A stretch of DNA of 48,517 nt from Rossellomorea vietnamensis NBRC 101237. Its GTDB lineage: Bacteria; Bacillota; Bacilli; Bacillales; Bacillaceae_B. Where the stretch lies: the NCBI RefSeq assembly GCF_001591825.1, contig NZ_BCVQ01000031.1, positions 1 through 48,517 of the forward strand, written 5' to 3'. Under the pieces are notes generated by a model. That model saw nothing but the letters and a program-made list of their open reading frames with translations. It ran no database searches and was not told the origin of the DNA. A program made the translations under genes and the position numbers. Positions 32,710-42,062 of the stretch are shown here, piece after piece. Each line of letters opens with the position of its first letter. Position 1 is the stretch's first letter.

Positions 32710-33482
32710 AAATCGGTTGGGTATTATTCAGAAAAGAAATGCTCGAGCTCATCCGTAATTATAAAATGATATGGATGCCCTTCATTTTCATTCTTTTTGG
32801 TTTGACGGAACCCTTAACGGCCTATTATATGCCCGAAATATTACAATCGGTCGGGGACTTGCCAGACGGCACGGTCATATCCATACCCACCCCTTCTGCG
32901 GGTGAAGTACTGCTGTCCATCATGAATCAATTCAGCACACTGGGTGTCCTGGTCATCGTATTGGGGTTCATGGGGACGGTGGCAGGGGAAAGGAAAAGCG
33001 GTAACGCAATATTGGTACTTGTGAAACCTGTTCCATACAGTTCGTATATTTACTCCAAATGGTCGGCTGCATTCGTGTTGGTTTGGGTGTCATACAGCCT
33101 TGGGTTGCTATCGGGATTGTATTATATTCACCTGTTATTCGATGGAATCGACTTACACACATTCATAGAGGGTTTCCTGGTTTACGGCCTGTGGCTGACC
33201 TTTATCATGACATTGGTGATTTTCTTCAGTAGCCTCGTACAAACGCCGGGTTTTGCTGCTTTTTACACAATCGCATTGACCATGCTGATCACCTTCTTCT
33301 CAGGATATATGACAAAAACATTAAAATGGTCGCCCGGGCAGTTGATCAGCTATGTAAACGATCTAATCCTAGAGGACCGATGGACAGAAAATCTCTCAGG
33401 AACAATCTTCCTGACCCTGTCTATATGTCTGACCATCCTCATCCTCACTCCCACCCTCTCCAGAAAAAAAGAACTGAGCTGA
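32706..33482 (+). CDS. ABC-2 type transporter permease (YxlG-like)
   Basis: Membrane protein of 258 residues with six predicted helices (about 21-37, 78-100, 113-135, 145-170, 175-195, 235-252). The region with AGERKSGNAILVLVKPVPYSSYIYSKW between helices 2 and 3 is the usual coupling region of ABC-2 exporters. Together with the ATPase it forms an exporter whose substrate is unknown; in B. subtilis the yxlFG pair belongs to the sigma-Y operon. Hairpin terminator follows. Confidence 0.85.
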   Translation: MKIGWVLFRKEMLELIRNYKMIWMPFIFILFGLTEPLTAYYMPEILQSVGDLPDGTVISIPTPSAGEVLLSIMNQFSTLGVLVIVLGFMGTVAGERKSGNAILVLVKPVPYSSYIYSKWSAAFVLVWVSYSLGLLSGLYYIHLLFDGIDLHTFIEGFLVYGLWLTFIMTLVIFFSSLVQTPGFAAFYTIALTMLITFFSGYMTKTLKWSPGQLISYVNDLILEDRWTENLSGTIFLTLSICLTILILTPTLSRKKELS

Positions 33483-33503
33483 CGTCACATCGTCAGCTCT
33501 TTC
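33476..33503 (+). terminator. terminator of the ABC operon
   Basis: GAGCTGACG (33476-33484) pairs perfectly with CGTCAGCTC (33491-33499), then TTT. The T tract is short. Confidence 0.7.
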
Positions 33504-33586
33504 CTGAAGAGGGACGGACCTCTTGGATGAGGAAAAAGGATTTCACTGATTAATGTCGAATGGTGGTAGAAGAAGGAGGATGATTC

Positions 33587-34465
33587 ATGAAAGCCCCCCA
33601 TTTTACTCATAAAGTAATCAAATTGATTCAACAAGCAGAAAGAATTGCTGAAAGACATCATCATAGAAGCATACAAAGTATTGATCTGTTCATTGGGGCT
33701 TCCCTCGTAAAGGAGGGCGCACTAAAGGAAATGCATTACCTCCTTGAACCGTACACAGATAAAATAGAAAGATTGATAGAAACCCTGACTCCTGAACCGT
33801 CTTCCGAGAATTGGATCGAACCTTTTTCCATGCCCCTATCTTCACATGCACACAGAATATGGACTTCTTCGATTGATATCATGAAACGGTACAATCAAAC
33901 TTTCCTGAATGAAGGACATATCATACAAGCATTTTTCTTACATATTCCTTCACATCCTCAGTTAGAACAGGGGTTGATGGAAATCCCGAAGAAACAGATC
34001 ATTCAATCCGTCACCACGGCCAGAGATTTAACCGTTAATTTGTTGACGAATGATTGGATCAATAAAGAACTTCAAGGTGTTGTCATTAGTATGGTTCAAC
34101 CAAACGAGGAAGAAGATTTTCTGTCCTGGGTGAAACATCAATTCGGTGAAAGATGGTTCGAAACACTAAGCGGCGCTTTTCAATCATCCTCTCCTTTCAT
34201 CCCGATTTTGAAAGCAGAAGAGAAAGGGAAATTAGTCGGATTTGCAGCGTATGACGTATATATGAATAAGAAAGGGATATTCGGACCGATGGGTGTCATA
34301 CCTGCCACCCGTCTTCATGGAGTAGGCAAACAGCTCCTGTACACTGCATTACATAGGATGAAAGAAAGAGGATACCTGTATGCCGTGTTAAAAGAAGCTG
34401 GTCCCATTGAATTTTACGAGAAGACGTGCGGGGCCAAATTGATCCCTTTGGATAACACCCGATGA
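33587..34465 (+). CDS. Clp_N-GNAT fusion protein
   Basis: Protein of 292 residues in two parts. Residues 1-150 look like two Clp N-terminal repeats: FTHKVIKLIQQAERIAERHHHRSIQSIDLF and then HAHRIWTSSIDIMKRYNQTFLNEGHIIQAFF match the substrate/adaptor-binding domain of ClpA/B/C. Residues 185-292 are a GNAT fold with VGFAAYDVY, FGPMGVIPATRLHGVGKQLLYTALHRMKERGY as the acetyl-CoA loop, and GPIEFYEKTCGAKLI. No AAA+ part is present. It may acetylate proteins brought by Clp adaptors, which is inference. It overlaps the Nudix gene by ATGA. Confidence 0.75.
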   Translation: MKAPHFTHKVIKLIQQAERIAERHHHRSIQSIDLFIGASLVKEGALKEMHYLLEPYTDKIERLIETLTPEPSSENWIEPFSMPLSSHAHRIWTSSIDIMKRYNQTFLNEGHIIQAFFLHIPSHPQLEQGLMEIPKKQIIQSVTTARDLTVNLLTNDWINKELQGVVISMVQPNEEEDFLSWVKHQFGERWFETLSGAFQSSSPFIPILKAEEKGKLVGFAAYDVYMNKKGIFGPMGVIPATRLHGVGKQLLYTALHRMKERGYLYAVLKEAGPIEFYEKTCGAKLIPLDNTR

Positions 34466-34878
34466 TCCAGCGTGCAGGCATCATCCTCATTGAAAATGGC
34501 AATCTGGCAGTGATAAAAAGAATAAGGAACGGCTGTATGTATTATGTGATTCCAGGGGGAGGCATGGAGGATGGGGAAACCGAAATGGAAACGGCGGTCC
34601 GGGAAGCGAAGGAAGAATTGGGAATAAACGTCTCGGAACTGAAAGCCGCGTTGACCTTCAAGCAGAATGATACACATTCCTATTATTTTGTGGGAAAATA
34701 TAATGGCTTATTTGGCTCAGGAAAAGGTGAAGAATACGATTTCACCAGGGATAGAGGGAAATATATTCCCTGCTGGATCCCGATGGAGGAACTGGCCGGG
34801 AAAAAATTGTACCCTCTGGAAGTAAAGCAATTTCTATTACAGCAAAAGGCAGGTGGTCAAGAAGATGATGATGAATGA
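34462..34878 (+). CDS. Nudix hydrolase
   Basis: Protein of 138 residues. The Nudix box is complete: GGGMEDGETEMETAVREAKEELGI, i.e. G-x5-E-x7-R-E-U-x-E-E-x-G-U, around residues 33-55. It should cleave a nucleoside diphosphate linked to another group; the flanks give no substrate. Its start overlaps the Clp_N-GNAT stop and its stop overlaps the next gene by 14 bases. The very acidic C-terminus (GGQEDDDE) comes from reading through the patatin start region. Confidence 0.9.
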   Translation: MIQRAGIILIENGNLAVIKRIRNGCMYYVIPGGGMEDGETEMETAVREAKEELGINVSELKAALTFKQNDTHSYYFVGKYNGLFGSGKGEEYDFTRDRGKYIPCWIPMEELAGKKLYPLEVKQFLLQQKAGGQEDDDE

Positions 34879-35740
34879 AACCGGACTCGTCCTCGAAGGT
34901 GGCGGCATGAGAGGAATATACACGGCGGGGGCACTGGAATTTTTCTTGGAGAACGGAATTGAATTCCCTTATGTCATCGGCGTATCGGCAGGTGCATGTA
35001 ATGCCGCATCTTATTTGTCCAAACAAAACGGCCGCAATAAAAAGGTGAATGTGGATTTCATCCGCGATCCCAAATATTTATCATGGCGGAACTACTGGAA
35101 AACGGGTGAATTATTCGGGATGGACTATGTCTTTGATGAAATTCCGAATAAATTGGTGCCCTTCGATTATAAAGCCTTTCACTCCAACCGAACGGAATTT
35201 GTAGTCGGGACAACCGACTGTCATACAGGAAAGCCAGCCTATTTCTCAAGGAAGGATTATGGAGAGGACCTTCTCACGATCATCCGCGCATCAAGCTCTC
35301 TTCCATTTGTGGCTCCGATTGTTGAATTTGCTTCCCGCCACCTCCTTGACGGGGGCATAAGCGATCCGGTTCCCATAGAAAAAGCCGAGCAGGACGGATT
35401 CAAAAAAAATGTGGTCATCCTCACCCGGAATAGGGGATATTATAAAAAGCCTTCAAGATTTTCGTTCCTTGTGAGAAGAAAATATCCTCAATATCCAGAG
35501 TTGCACAAAACCCTGATGAATCGCTATATGCGCTATAATCAAACGATTCAGGAGATAGAAAGAAAAGAAAAAAATGGAGAGGTAATGATCATCCAGCCCC
35601 AGCATCCCCTTAAAGTAAGCAGGATTGAAAAAAATCCTCAAAAACTGGACGAATTGTACTGGCAGGGCTATCATGACGCAGAATCAAAATGGAAACAGTT
35701 AGTCGATTGGAACCAATCAGGGAAGCTGGTGCACTCATAA
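34865..35740 (+). CDS. patatin-like phospholipase
   Basis: Protein of 291 residues with the patatin oxyanion loop GGGMRGIYTAGALEF (about 13-27), the nucleophile elbow GVSAGACNAA (Ser near 43) and the catalytic Asp in DGGISDPVP (about residue 162). It should be a Ser-Asp dyad lipid acyl hydrolase of the YjjU/RssA type. Three ATG codons occur in a row; the first at 34865 is taken, with AGGTGG 10 bases upstream. It is the last gene of the unit with the Clp_N-GNAT and Nudix genes. Confidence 0.9.
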   Translation: MMMNETGLVLEGGGMRGIYTAGALEFFLENGIEFPYVIGVSAGACNAASYLSKQNGRNKKVNVDFIRDPKYLSWRNYWKTGELFGMDYVFDEIPNKLVPFDYKAFHSNRTEFVVGTTDCHTGKPAYFSRKDYGEDLLTIIRASSSLPFVAPIVEFASRHLLDGGISDPVPIEKAEQDGFKKNVVILTRNRGYYKKPSRFSFLVRRKYPQYPELHKTLMNRYMRYNQTIQEIERKEKNGEVMIIQPQHPLKVSRIEKNPQKLDELYWQGYHDAESKWKQLVDWNQSGKLVHS

Positions 35741-35876
35741 GACGTCAGGGATGAATAGAACCACTCATCAGTGATAGAGTGTTCTGTTCATTTCTCTCCC
35801 GTTTTCCTGACGGATGGTCTTTTTATGGATTTTTTACATACATATGATAGAGATTCCTTGAAAGGACGAGCATTCT

Positions 35877-36572
35877 ATGAACCTCTATCAAATATACAAA
35901 AATGAACAATATACGTTGCTTTTTAGAAGTGTCATGTATTTTCTCATTGGTGTAGGGATGCTTGTAGTGACACAGCAATTATATTATTTTCCCCTGCTGA
36001 TCTTCATCCCGGCATTTTCAAATCTATATCTCAGCTATAGCCTGAAAAAGGAACTTAAGAAGGCAAACCGTCTGTATTATGAAAATATGCCAGCCTCCGA
36101 GCATTCACTTATAGGGGTCCATACAAAGGAAGGCTCCTATTATTTAAAAACGAACGGTTGGTCCCACTATTTTATTCAACGTACATCCATGATCAATAAC
36201 CCAAAACAATATTTGTTTCACAGAAAGCACAAACTTCCGCTGTCATTTTCGAAATGGAGCAGAACCATAAAAATCGATCATCCTGAGAGAAGGATGATGT
36301 TTCAACTGAAATATCAAAGTGCCACCGCCATCGAATGGCAGAATGAAGGTGGGGACACGATCCTCATCTATAAAGGAAACAAGAGATGGATCTTGAACTA
36401 TCAAGAAAAAAATTATCTATCCTTACAAAAAGGGTACCTCCCCCAAAGTGTTCAACGGCTGTTCGATTCCCACCACAGCTATGTATCATTTTACGAAACG
36501 TACAATGAGGATCTGGACTGGCTTCTGATCTTTCTTTGGTATGTAGACAGTGATTATTTTCTCACATCATAG
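35877..36572 (+). CDS. uncharacterised membrane protein with two N-terminal helices
   Basis: Protein of 231 residues. Two membrane helices (about 16-33 and 37-55) are followed by a basic, aromatic, beta-rich region (LKTNGWSHYFIQRTS, KIDHPERRMMFQLKYQ) that may be exposed to the cytosol. The C-terminal DLDWLLIFLWYVDSDYF is again hydrophobic. ATG at 35877 follows AAAGGACGAGC. A terminator-like hairpin follows. I do not recognise the family. Confidence 0.7.
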   Translation: MNLYQIYKNEQYTLLFRSVMYFLIGVGMLVVTQQLYYFPLLIFIPAFSNLYLSYSLKKELKKANRLYYENMPASEHSLIGVHTKEGSYYLKTNGWSHYFIQRTSMINNPKQYLFHRKHKLPLSFSKWSRTIKIDHPERRMMFQLKYQSATAIEWQNEGGDTILIYKGNKRWILNYQEKNYLSLQKGYLPQSVQRLFDSHHSYVSFYETYNEDLDWLLIFLWYVDSDYFLTS

Positions 36573-36626
36573 TCAAGTCAATTGGGTACACTAACAAAGG
36601 AAGAATGTAACACGTATGAAAGAAAT

Positions 36627-36656
36627 ATGCTTCTAATCATATAGAGGCATTTTTTT
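36627..36656 (+). terminator. terminator before the rib operon
   Basis: ATGCTTCTA (36627-36635) pairs with TAGAGGCAT (36642-36650) with one T.G pair, then six T. Confidence 0.75.
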
Positions 36657-36770
36657 ATCCCGTGATTTCATCGGCTTGTATTCTAAAAATTAGGACAAAA
36701 ATCTTATTTTAGTTCTTCTTACATGATTTTATTTATGAAACTATGATAGAATAATGATAATCGAATAGGT

Positions 36771-36908
36771 TTCCTTCGGGGCAGGGTGAAATTCCCTACC
36801 GGCGGTGATGAGCAATTGCTCTTAGTCCGTGACCCGGCTAATACATATTAGACGGTGGATTTGGTGAAACTCCAAAGCCGACAGTGAAAGTCTGGATGGG
36901 AGAAGGAA
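36771..36908 (+). promoter_or_regulatory. FMN riboswitch (RFN element)
   Basis: Closing stem TTCCTTC/GAAGGAA, then the conserved GGGGCAGGGTGAAATTCCC, ACCGGCGGTGATGAGC, AGTCCGTGACCC, GGTGGATTTGGTGAAACTCC, GCCGACAGTGAAAGTCTGG and ATGGGAGAAGG blocks in order. FMN binding is expected to favour the terminator at 37015, lowering rib operon expression when flavin is high. Confidence 0.97.
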
Positions 36909-37014
36909 CGGCAGCATTTAGTGATACACAGGATAGGAGTCCAATCAGTGTTTATGGATGATTTTCCCTTTCTGAAATATCAGATTGAATGCTTTATTTA
37001 GTCATGCCAACTTC

Positions 37015-37048
37015 CCCCAAGTAAAACGTTACTTGGGGTTTCTTTATT
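37015..37048 (+). terminator. riboswitch expression platform terminator
   Basis: CCCCAAGTAA (37015-37024) pairs with TTACTTGGGG (37029-37038), loop AACG, followed by a T-rich run. It lies between the FMN riboswitch and ribD. Confidence 0.85.
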
Positions 37049-37085
37049 TCTGAATAGTATTTTTGATAGAAGGGAGGTACATCCA

Positions 37086-38180
37086 TTGGATCATACCCAT
37101 TATATGAAGCTTGCCATTTCAATGGCAGAGGCAACCCTTGGCCAGACCTCGCCTAATCCGGTAGTAGGATCTGTAGTGGTCAAAAATGGAGAAATTGTCG
37201 GGATGGGTACTCATCTCAAAGCGGGAGAAGGACATGCAGAAGTGAATGCCATTAAAATGGCAGGAGATAAAGCGAAAGGAAGCGACATTTACGTTACCCT
37301 CGAGCCTTGTTCCCACTATGGGAAAACACCTCCATGCTCTCAAATGTTGATTTCAAGCGGCGTAAAGAGGGTCCATATCGCCACCCGGGATCCCAATCCC
37401 CTGGTAGCCGGGCGTGGCATTCAACAATTAAGGGATGCAGGCATTGAAGTAGTGGTGGGAGAGCTTGAAGAAGAAGCCCGGGAGCTGAATAAGCATTTTT
37501 TCCACTTCATTCAAAATGGTACCCCATATGTCACGCTAAAAACAGCGGTTACACTAGATGGAAAAACCGCATCAGCTTCGGGAGATAGTAAGTGGATTAC
37601 ATCCGAAGCCTCAAGAACCGATGTCCACTATGATCGTCACAGGCATGACGCGATATTAGTAGGAGTCAATACGGTCATTCAAGACAACCCACACCTTACC
37701 ACCCGTTTGCCCCAAGGTGGAAAAAACCCCATTCGAATTATATTAGATACTTATTTGCGTACACCGATCCACTCTCATGTAGTAGAGGATCTAGAAAGTA
37801 GGACCATCATATTTACAGGCAGTTCGGTCAAAGAAGAACAGAAGAATCCCTATATCGATCGGGGATGCGAAGTCTTTTCCCTAACCGATGAAAAGATTGG
37901 GATTCGCACCGTCCTGAAAGAACTGGGTTCCCGTAAGATTGCTTCCCTTTATGTAGAAGGTGGATCTACTATACATTCCGCTTTCTTAGAGGAAAGGGCT
38001 TTTGAGGAAATGATCATGTATATGGCTCCAAAGCTTGTTGGTGGAAGTGCTGCCTTCACGAGTTTTGGAGGAAAAGGATTTCCAACCATTGCAGAAGGCT
38101 TGGAAATGGAGATTGCAAGCCTCGATCGTGTAGGACAGGATATCAAAATTGTCGCACGGCCAAAAAGGGAATCTTTGTGA
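37086..38180 (+). CDS. ribD: bifunctional riboflavin deaminase/reductase RibD
   Basis: Protein of 364 residues. The deaminase domain (1-145) has GHAEVNAI and PCSHYGKTPPC, the zinc site. The reductase domain (about 146-364) has TLKTAVTLDGKTA and YVEGGSTIHSAF. It converts diaminohydroxyphosphoribosylaminopyrimidine to the amino-ribitylamino pyrimidine by deamination and NADPH reduction. The start is TTG at 37086, preceded by GGGAGG with an 8-base spacer; the next Met is six codons in. First gene of the operon controlled by the FMN riboswitch. Confidence 0.97.
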   Translation: MDHTHYMKLAISMAEATLGQTSPNPVVGSVVVKNGEIVGMGTHLKAGEGHAEVNAIKMAGDKAKGSDIYVTLEPCSHYGKTPPCSQMLISSGVKRVHIATRDPNPLVAGRGIQQLRDAGIEVVVGELEEEARELNKHFFHFIQNGTPYVTLKTAVTLDGKTASASGDSKWITSEASRTDVHYDRHRHDAILVGVNTVIQDNPHLTTRLPQGGKNPIRIILDTYLRTPIHSHVVEDLESRTIIFTGSSVKEEQKNPYIDRGCEVFSLTDEKIGIRTVLKELGSRKIASLYVEGGSTIHSAFLEERAFEEMIMYMAPKLVGGSAAFTSFGGKGFPTIAEGLEMEIASLDRVGQDIKIVARPKRESL

Positions 38181-38193
38181 AAGGGGGAGAAAG

Positions 38194-38850
38194 ATGTTTA
38201 CTGGCATCATTGAAGAAATTGGAGCGATCGAACAGATGAAAAAGTCTTCCTCTTCCATGGAACTGACGATTGCAGCGAGCCGCATTCTCGAAGATATCCA
38301 TATCGGGGACAGCATCAGTGTGAACGGGGTTTGTTTAACCGTCACCTCATTCAGCTCCAGCAGGTTTCAGGTTGATGTCATGCCTGAGACGTTTGAAGGG
38401 ACCACCTTACGGACCCTTACCCGAGGTTCGAAAGTGAACCTGGAAAGAGCCATGGCGGCAAACGGACGCTTCGGCGGTCATTTTGTCAACGGCCATGTAG
38501 ACGGGGTGGGTACCATCGTAAGAGTAGAGAAAGTGGAAAATGCATGGTATATGGACATCACCATCCCGGAACATCAGGGCCATTTGTTTATCATGAAGGG
38601 ATCGGTCGCAATTGACGGCACTTCCCTTACGGTGTTTGGTGTCAAAAATAATCGTATTACGATTTCCCTCATTCCTCAGACGAGAGGGGACACGGTTCTT
38701 GGTGGAAAGAAAGTAGGGGACCTGGTCAATATTGAATGTGATGTAATGGCGAAATATTTCCATCGTTTCTACGAAGCAAAGGAACAGTCTAAGAGTACTT
38801 CAAGCAGCATCAGCTATGATTTTTTATCTCAAAACGGGTTCGCTGACTAA
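38194..38850 (+). CDS. ribE: riboflavin synthase RibE (alpha chain)
   Basis: Protein of 218 residues with two lumazine-binding repeats: [15 protein letters not shown]...[13 protein letters not shown], and [13 protein letters not shown]...[12 protein letters not shown]. It dismutates two 6,7-dimethyl-8-ribityllumazine to riboflavin and a pyrimidine that is recycled. ATG at 38194 follows AAAGGGGGAGAAAG, 13 bases after the ribD stop. In B. subtilis it also follows ribD. Confidence 0.97.
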   Translation: MFTGIIEEIGAIEQMKKSSSSMELTIAASRILEDIHIGDSISVNGVCLTVTSFSSSRFQVDVMPETFEGTTLRTLTRGSKVNLERAMAANGRFGGHFVNGHVDGVGTIVRVEKVENAWYMDITIPEHQGHLFIMKGSVAIDGTSLTVFGVKNNRITISLIPQTRGDTVLGGKKVGDLVNIECDVMAKYFHRFYEAKEQSKSTSSSISYDFLSQNGFAD

Positions 38851-38866
38851 GAGGAGGGGTTGCCCC

Positions 38867-40060
38867 ATGTTTAATAAGATCGAAGAAGCTCTGGAAGATT
38901 TACAGGCAGGCAAAGTCGTCATCGTAGTGGATGACGAAAATCGTGAAAATGAGGGAGATTTTATTGCCCTGGCGGATAAAGCGACTCCTGAAGTCATTAA
39001 TTTTATGGCTAAAGAAGGGAGAGGCTTGATTTGTGCCCCGATAACAGAGGAAATTGCACAAAAACTTAAGCTTTCCCCTATGACGATGTCCAATACAGAT
39101 CCCCATGGAACGGCCTTTACCATTTCTGTCGATCATAAATCCGCCACCACCGGGATTAGTGCATTTGAAAGATCGACCACCATACAGGAATTGTTGAATC
39201 CTGTTTCCATGCCCGAGGATTTTAAAAGGCCTGGTCACGTATTCCCGCTTGTTGCCAAAGAGGGCGGGGTACTGAAACGTGCAGGACATACTGAGGCTGC
39301 CATCGATTTGGCTGTTCTGTCAGGTTCACATCCATCAGGCGTCATTTGTGAAATCATGAATGAAGACGGCACGATGGCAAGGGTACCTGAATTGATGAAA
39401 TTGGCTGATAGGTGGGATCTTAAGATCATCTCCATTGAGGACTTAATCAGATACAGACGCAAAAAGGAAAAGCTTGTGATAAGAGAAGTGGAAATTGAAC
39501 TTCCAACCGAATTTGGAAACTTCAAAGCGGTTGCGTACACAGAAGACCTTACGGGGAAAGAGCATATAGCCCTTGTGAAGGGGGAATGGTCAGAGGATGA
39601 AAACGTGCTAGTGCGGGTACATTCCGAATGCCTGACAGGGGATGTATTCGGTTCCAATCGCTGTGATTGCGGACCCCAGCTTGCGACGGCACTGGCTCAA
39701 ATAGAAGAAGAAGGAAAAGGTGTTCTTCTTTACATGAGGCAGGAAGGCCGCGGGATTGGCCTGATTAATAAATTGAAAGCTTATAAGCTCCAGGAACAGG
39801 GCTACGATACGGTCGAAGCCAATCATAAATTGGGCTTTGGCGCAGATTTGCGGGAATATGGAATCGGTGCACAAATACTTAGAGACCTGAATATCAAGAA
39901 AATTCGCCTGCTCACCAATAATCCAAGAAAGATTGCCGGAATAAATGGATATGGATTGGAAATCGTGGACCGGGTGCCGATTCAATTGCCGTCCAAATTC
40001 GAGAACGAAAAGTATTTGAAAACAAAGCAGGCCAAGCTTGGCCATTTACTTAAATTTTAA
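38867..40060 (+). CDS. ribBA: 3,4-dihydroxy-2-butanone-4-phosphate synthase/GTP cyclohydrolase II RibBA
   Basis: Protein of 397 residues. The N-terminal DHBP synthase (about 1-200) has [15 protein letters not shown] and the H-x-E region [13 protein letters not shown]. The C-terminal GTP cyclohydrolase II (about 205-397) has [18 protein letters not shown], three Cys for zinc, and RQEGRGIGL. It makes both carbon precursors of riboflavin. ATG at 38867 follows GAGGAGGGG. In the operon it lies between ribE and ribH, as in B. subtilis. Confidence 0.97.
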   Translation: MFNKIEEALEDLQAGKVVIVVDDENRENEGDFIALADKATPEVINFMAKEGRGLICAPITEEIAQKLKLSPMTMSNTDPHGTAFTISVDHKSATTGISAFERSTTIQELLNPVSMPEDFKRPGHVFPLVAKEGGVLKRAGHTEAAIDLAVLSGSHPSGVICEIMNEDGTMARVPELMKLADRWDLKIISIEDLIRYRRKKEKLVIREVEIELPTEFGNFKAVAYTEDLTGKEHIALVKGEWSEDENVLVRVHSECLTGDVFGSNRCDCGPQLATALAQIEEEGKGVLLYMRQEGRGIGLINKLKAYKLQEQGYDTVEANHKLGFGADLREYGIGAQILRDLNIKKIRLLTNNPRKIAGINGYGLEIVDRVPIQLPSKFENEKYLKTKQAKLGHLLKF

Positions 40061-40076
40061 TGAGGAGGAATATACA

Positions 40077-40547
40077 ATGAAAACAATTTATGAAGGTAAT
40101 TTAGTCGGATCAGGATTAAGGGTTGCAATTGTCGTTTCACGTTTCAATGAGTTCATTACATCAAAACTGCTGGGTGGGGCGGAAGATGCATTAAAGCGCC
40201 ACGGTGTTGAAGAAGAAAATGTTTCTGTCACCTGGGTCCCGGGTGCATTTGAAATTCCCATGATCGCCAAGAAACTTGCGCGTTCTGGTAAATATGATGC
40301 CGTCGTAACTTTGGGAACGGTCATCCGTGGAGCAACCGCTCATTTTGAATACGTAAGCGGAGAGGTTGCGAAAGGAGTGGCCAATCTTAGCCTGCAGGAA
40401 GACGTACCGGTCATCTTCGGGGTCTTGACGACTGATACAATCGAACAGGCAATCGAAAGAGCCGGCACAAAAGCCGGGAACAAAGGATGGGAAGCGGCGG
40501 TTTCAGCCATCGAAATGGCCAATTTGATCCGTGAAATAGATAAATAA
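40077..40547 (+). CDS. ribH: 6,7-dimethyl-8-ribityllumazine synthase RibH
   Basis: Protein of 156 residues with the lumazine synthase motifs [33 protein letters not shown] and [12 protein letters not shown]. It condenses the ribitylaminopyrimidine with dihydroxybutanone phosphate, in the same pathway as the three upstream genes; it forms 60-mer shells in Bacillus with riboflavin synthase inside. ATG at 40077 follows GAGGAGGAA. A strong terminator ends the operon. Confidence 0.97.
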   Translation: MKTIYEGNLVGSGLRVAIVVSRFNEFITSKLLGGAEDALKRHGVEEENVSVTWVPGAFEIPMIAKKLARSGKYDAVVTLGTVIRGATAHFEYVSGEVAKGVANLSLQEDVPVIFGVLTTDTIEQAIERAGTKAGNKGWEAAVSAIEMANLIREIDK

Positions 40548-40554
40548 GAATTTG

Positions 40555-40588
40555 ACGAGTCTCCTGCACTGGAGACTCGTTTTTTTTT
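40555..40588 (+). terminator. terminator of the rib operon
   Basis: ACGAGTCTCC (40555-40564) pairs perfectly with GGAGACTCGT (40571-40580) over a 6-base loop, then eight T. Confidence 0.95.
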
Positions 40589-40616
40589 GAGGGGACAACC
40601 CCCACCAAAATACATA

Positions 40617-40645
40617 TTGGCAAACGTCAAACCTTTTGCTAGAAT
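40617..40645 (+). promoter_or_regulatory. sigma-A promoter of the purine permease gene
   Basis: TTGGCA (40617-40622) and TAGAAT (40640-40645) with a 17-base spacer. The 69-base leader is GC-rich but shows no purine riboswitch. Confidence 0.6.
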
Positions 40646-40714
40646 AGTATTTTGTGGCTCCCCTTTATGAAGGGACGAGCGGGTAGGGAGAGGGCAGTTT
40701 TATAGGAAGATTAT

Positions 40715-42004
40715 ATGAAAGCACGTGGAGGTATTTTTCAGTTAAAGGATCACGGTACCACGATGAAACAGGAGATGATGGCAGGTGCGATCGGTTACTT
40801 TACGATTGTCTACATCATCGCTGTAAATGCTTTAATTCTTTCTGAAGCTGGAATTCCATTTGAAGGGGCAGTCATGGCAACGATACTTGCTTCCTTCGTT
40901 GGGTGTTTGGTGATGGCCTTTTGGGCAAATGCGCCGATCCTTCTGGTTCCAGGCATGGGAATTAATGCAATGTTTACATTCACCCTGGTGAAGTTGTCAG
41001 GCCTTTCGTGGCAGGAAGCATTAGCTGTCATAGTGATTTCAGGAATACTCTTTATGATCATTGCATTTACAAAGCTTTCTAAAGTATTATCGGAAGCCAT
41101 CCCCAAAACATTAAAAGAAGCCATTACTGTAGGGTTAGGGATGTTTTTAATGTTTATCGGTCTTGAAAAAGGCGGCCTCATTCAAAGAGGTGACAGTGCC
41201 ATCATCATGATCGGTGATTTTGGGGAGTTAAAGGTGTTGGCCACGGTGCTGACGTTCCTGGTGACGATTTTTCTTTTCATTCGCAATGTAAAAGGTCAAT
41301 TTTTATGGAGTATCGCATTCGGTACACTGTTGGGATTCATCTTCGGTATTGAGCCTTCCATTCAGTCAAGCTCATTCCATCTGAGTGAATACAGTCAGGT
41401 ATTCGGTCAAATATCATTTAGTGCCATTATGGAAATCCCGTTTTGGATTGCGGTTTTTTCTGTCACGATGGTGCTGGTATTTGAAAACATCGGTCTCGTT
41501 CATGGTCATACGGATATGATCGATCAACCGCATAAGTATTCTAAAGCCTTTCAAGCTAATGCTTTTTCCGCTTTCACATCAGGGTTTTTCGGAACGAGTC
41601 CGACAGTCTCGACGGTGGAAAGTGCAGCAGCCATGACGGCAGGCGGCCGGACTGGATTGACAAGCTTGACTACGGGCGTATTATTTTTGGGATCTGTGCT
41701 GTTCATTCCGTATTTAAAGTGGATTCCTGATCATGCCATCGCCCCGATTCTCATCATCATCGGCGGATTGATGATTCAAAATATACGACATATGGATCTT
41801 CGTGATCTGACAGAGGCGTTTCCCGCCATTTTCATCATTGCGATGATTCCGTTTACGTACAGTATCGCAGACGGAATCGCCATCGGCTTTATTCTGTATC
41901 CAGTATTAAAATTGGCTACAGGTAAGGCGCGGGAAGTTTCCATTCCTCTATATATCATCGCTGCGCTTTTTCTGATGAATTTCTTTGTTCATTCGATTCA
42001 TTAA
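40715..42004 (+). CDS. NCS2 AzgA-type purine permease
   Basis: Membrane protein of 429 residues with 13-14 helices. PGMGINAMFTFTLV in the third helix region and FFGTSPTVSTVESAAAMTAGGRTGLTSL near residue 290 are the diagnostic stretches of the AzgA branch (hypoxanthine/guanine/adenine transporters such as PbuG and PbuO). It takes up purine bases with H+. ATG at 40715 follows TAGGAAGA. It is a single-gene unit. Confidence 0.9.
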   Translation: MKARGGIFQLKDHGTTMKQEMMAGAIGYFTIVYIIAVNALILSEAGIPFEGAVMATILASFVGCLVMAFWANAPILLVPGMGINAMFTFTLVKLSGLSWQEALAVIVISGILFMIIAFTKLSKVLSEAIPKTLKEAITVGLGMFLMFIGLEKGGLIQRGDSAIIMIGDFGELKVLATVLTFLVTIFLFIRNVKGQFLWSIAFGTLLGFIFGIEPSIQSSSFHLSEYSQVFGQISFSAIMEIPFWIAVFSVTMVLVFENIGLVHGHTDMIDQPHKYSKAFQANAFSAFTSGFFGTSPTVSTVESAAAMTAGGRTGLTSLTTGVLFLGSVLFIPYLKWIPDHAIAPILIIIGGLMIQNIRHMDLRDLTEAFPAIFIIAMIPFTYSIADGIAIGFILYPVLKLATGKAREVSIPLYIIAALFLMNFFVHSIH

Positions 42005-42007
42005 GGC

Positions 42008-42062
42008 GAACGTAAGCAAAAGAGGCCCCTCACATTTTGAGGGGCCTCTTTTGCTTACGTTC
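42008..42062. terminator. 24-bp perfect hairpin after the permease gene
   Basis: Two perfectly complementary 24-base arms (42008-42031 and 42039-42062) surround a 7-base loop. The inner part AAAAGAGGCCCCTC/GAGGGGCCTCTTTT is a normal bidirectional terminator; the outer GAACGTAAGC extension makes it unusually long. Confidence 0.8.

Noticed and set aside
40646..40714. Purine riboswitch before the AzgA-type permease
   Set aside because: The leader after the promoter is only 69 bases and lacks the conserved purine-aptamer loops.
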